Position numbers and translations under genes: made by a program
Part shown: in pieces, positions 29,166 through 30,153 of the stretch
How positions within the stretch are numbered: position 1 is the first letter of the stretch
How the letters are laid out: each line of letters begins with the position of its first letter
DNA from: Chara braunii
Taxonomy: Eukaryota > Streptophyta > Charophyceae > Charales > Characeae
Direction: 5' to 3'
Assembly (NCBI GenBank): GCA_003427395.1
Contig: BFEA01000006.1
Span: 3,105,809 to 3,135,961, forward strand
Length of the DNA stretch: 30,153 nucleotides
Notes under the pieces: generated by a model
Told to the model about the DNA's origin: nothing
The model's input: the letters and a program-made list of their open reading frames with translations, nothing else
The model's database searches: none

Positions 29166-29798
29166 GTGTGTTGTCTTCTGCCCTTTATCTTTCTGCTCGA
29201 GCCTCTACAAAGAAATTTGGCTCAAAAGAGTAAACGGAGCGATGTAGGAATGGAAATTGTTCGTGACAAATATGCCCTTAGTGAAATCACACTTCTGATT
29301 ATTCAACTTGTCATGTATGCAAACAGCGAAACAGCAACTGGCGACATGCGCCCACACAATACTCAAGATATCGTAACCCGATATGAGTTCTCTTCAACTG
29401 GCTATGGCGACTGGGCGCCCACACAACTCACTGTTCGCACTCTGGATCACCCTGGATGTCCCACACGCAACACTCAGTATCATACTTCACACACCACACA
29501 TGCTAGGCTACAGCTATGGCAGCGCTAGCTGCCACTACCTATCGCTGCACTCTACTCCTCTGCCCACTTCGTCTTCGGGCACTCTGCAGACCTCCTCGCA
29601 CAAGCTGCTAGGTAGCGCTTCCGCATGGCATCCGCAGGAATGAATGTATAAATGGACGCAGCCTCTTGATTTATACTTCTGTGCTGCATTGGTCTGCCTT
29701 GTGTCCCTGGCCCATGGTGCACACAGTTCCCCCGTTGGTACTTGCTGGACCGGACTGGTACTTTCTGGACTCTCTCCAACATGGGCTTGCTTTAGTCA
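29166..29798. other. Unassigned region with short open frames
   Basis: A 120-codon frame at 29166-29528 has no recognisable domain. A TATAAATGG word near 29646 could be a promoter element, but nothing downstream supports it. GCGCTAGCTGCC-type words again echo LTR-like sequence. Confidence 0.25.
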
Positions 29799-29886
29799 CA
29801 CCACTTGCCCACTTGCCTGCACCACTTGACCACTTGCCTGCACCACTTGCCCACTTGCCTACACCACTTGACCACTTGCCTGCACC
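29799..29886. repeat. 21-bp tandem repeat, about 4.2 copies
   Basis: CACCACTTGCCCACTTGCCTG units begin at 29799, 29820, 29841 and 29862, alternating GCC/GAC at one position, so the higher-order unit is 42 bp. The period is a multiple of three and would encode a Pro/Leu/His repeat, but no surrounding gene supports translation. Confidence 0.9.
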
Positions 29887-29901
29887 TAACAGGGACTGAC
29901 T

Positions 29902-29942
29902 CCGAAAGGCCACTTCTAGAACTCTCTAAGTTGGCCTTTCGG
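29902..29942. repeat. Short palindrome / hairpin
   Basis: CCGAAAGGCC at 29902 pairs with GGCCTTTCGG ending at 29942. The arm extends to about 14 bases with one bulge (CCACTT against AAGTTGG). Confidence 0.8.
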
Positions 29943-29946
29943 TACT

Positions 29947-30022
29947 GTAGCAGCTACGACTTTACCCTTTCAGGTAAGTAGCAGCTACGACCTTGACTCT
30001 TCAGGCAGTCTTCAGCTACAAC
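29947..30022. repeat. Diverged 31-bp tandem repeat (about 2.5 copies)
   Basis: TAGCAGCTACGAC occurs at about 29948 and 29979, followed by CTTCAGCTACAAC at about 30009. The spacing is 31 bp, with a CTTTCAGG/CTTCAGG word between copies. Confidence 0.7.
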
Positions 30023-30129
30023 TCCGGAGCTGCCTAGACTTCTACCCTACAGGTCTACAGTTCGATTCCAGTCTATCCTGTGCCCTACGACCAATCTACC
30101 TACCACTGGCGGTTCTACAGGTCGCAGGT

Positions 30130-30146
30130 TCAACTCTTCGAGTTGA
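30130..30146. repeat. Small perfect hairpin at window end
   Basis: TCAACTC and GAGTTGA pair perfectly around TTC. It is close to the window edge, so its context is unknown. Confidence 0.6.
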
Positions 30147-30153
30147 CGTAGAT

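Noticed and set aside
29799-29886. CRISPR-like array
   Set aside because: Units are contiguous with no unique spacers and the context is eukaryotic; it is a simple tandem repeat.
30080-30153. tRNA-like B-box (GGTTCAACTC) near the end
   Set aside because: No matching A-box, cloverleaf or anticodon stem could be laid out around it.

Overview
This window looks like a transposon-dominated intergenic or gene-poor stretch of a large plant-type (streptophyte) nuclear genome. The evidence is plant-style LTR retrotransposons (chromodomain-bearing Ty3/gypsy, primer site matching initiator tRNA-Met), a plant-type LINE whose ORF1 has a zinc knuckle, many long microsatellites, runs of N, and a short GT-AG style exon pair. 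The style of the repeats reminds me of a characean alga such as Chara, but that is a guess I cannot test here. There are no bacterial operons, no rRNA or tRNA gene that I can recognise, and no CRISPR array.

Layout. (1) 1-4431: the right-hand part of an LTR retrotransposon that carries only a decayed gag, then about 1.4 kb without pol, a tandem-repeat block, a polypurine tract and a 452-bp 3' LTR. It is nested into (2) 4432-5326, a minus-strand integrase fragment of a Ty3/gypsy family that reappears at 14-19 kb. (3) 5641-8004: what looks like a broken host gene. A short NHL-repeat-like exon is interrupted by a 1635-bp hAT-like element (5687-7321) with an 8-bp target duplication, GC-rich ends and huge GAA/GGA tracts, and its downstream intron holds a 390-bp TTAA-flanked MITE (7504-7893). 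(4) 8005-9678: flank with a 244-bp tandem duplication. (5) 9679-19404: one Ty3/gypsy chromovirus-like element that appears split within gag. Its left half (5' LTR, PBS, N-terminal gag) lies on the minus strand at about 9852-12174, and its right half (C-terminal gag, protease, RT, RNase H, integrase, chromodomain, 3' LTR) lies on the plus strand at about 14484-19404. Between them are microsatellites and a probable solo LTR inserted in an (AC)n array. (6) 19494 to at least 27406: a nearly full-length but dead LINE on the minus strand, with A-tail and 3' stem-loop, ORF2 (endonuclease, RT, RVT zinc finger) and ORF1. (7) 27407-30153: LINE 5' leader followed by unassigned sequence with small repeats and hairpins.

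Nothing here forms an intact pathway; every recognisable coding region is broken. The interest lies in the structural history: nested and inverted elements, breakpoints at unusual DNA (alternating purine-pyrimidine repeats, homopurine tracts), and a DNA transposon that may carry a foreign exon while interrupting a host exon. Runs of N and homopolymer frameshifts mean that assembly error is a live alternative for several of these observations.
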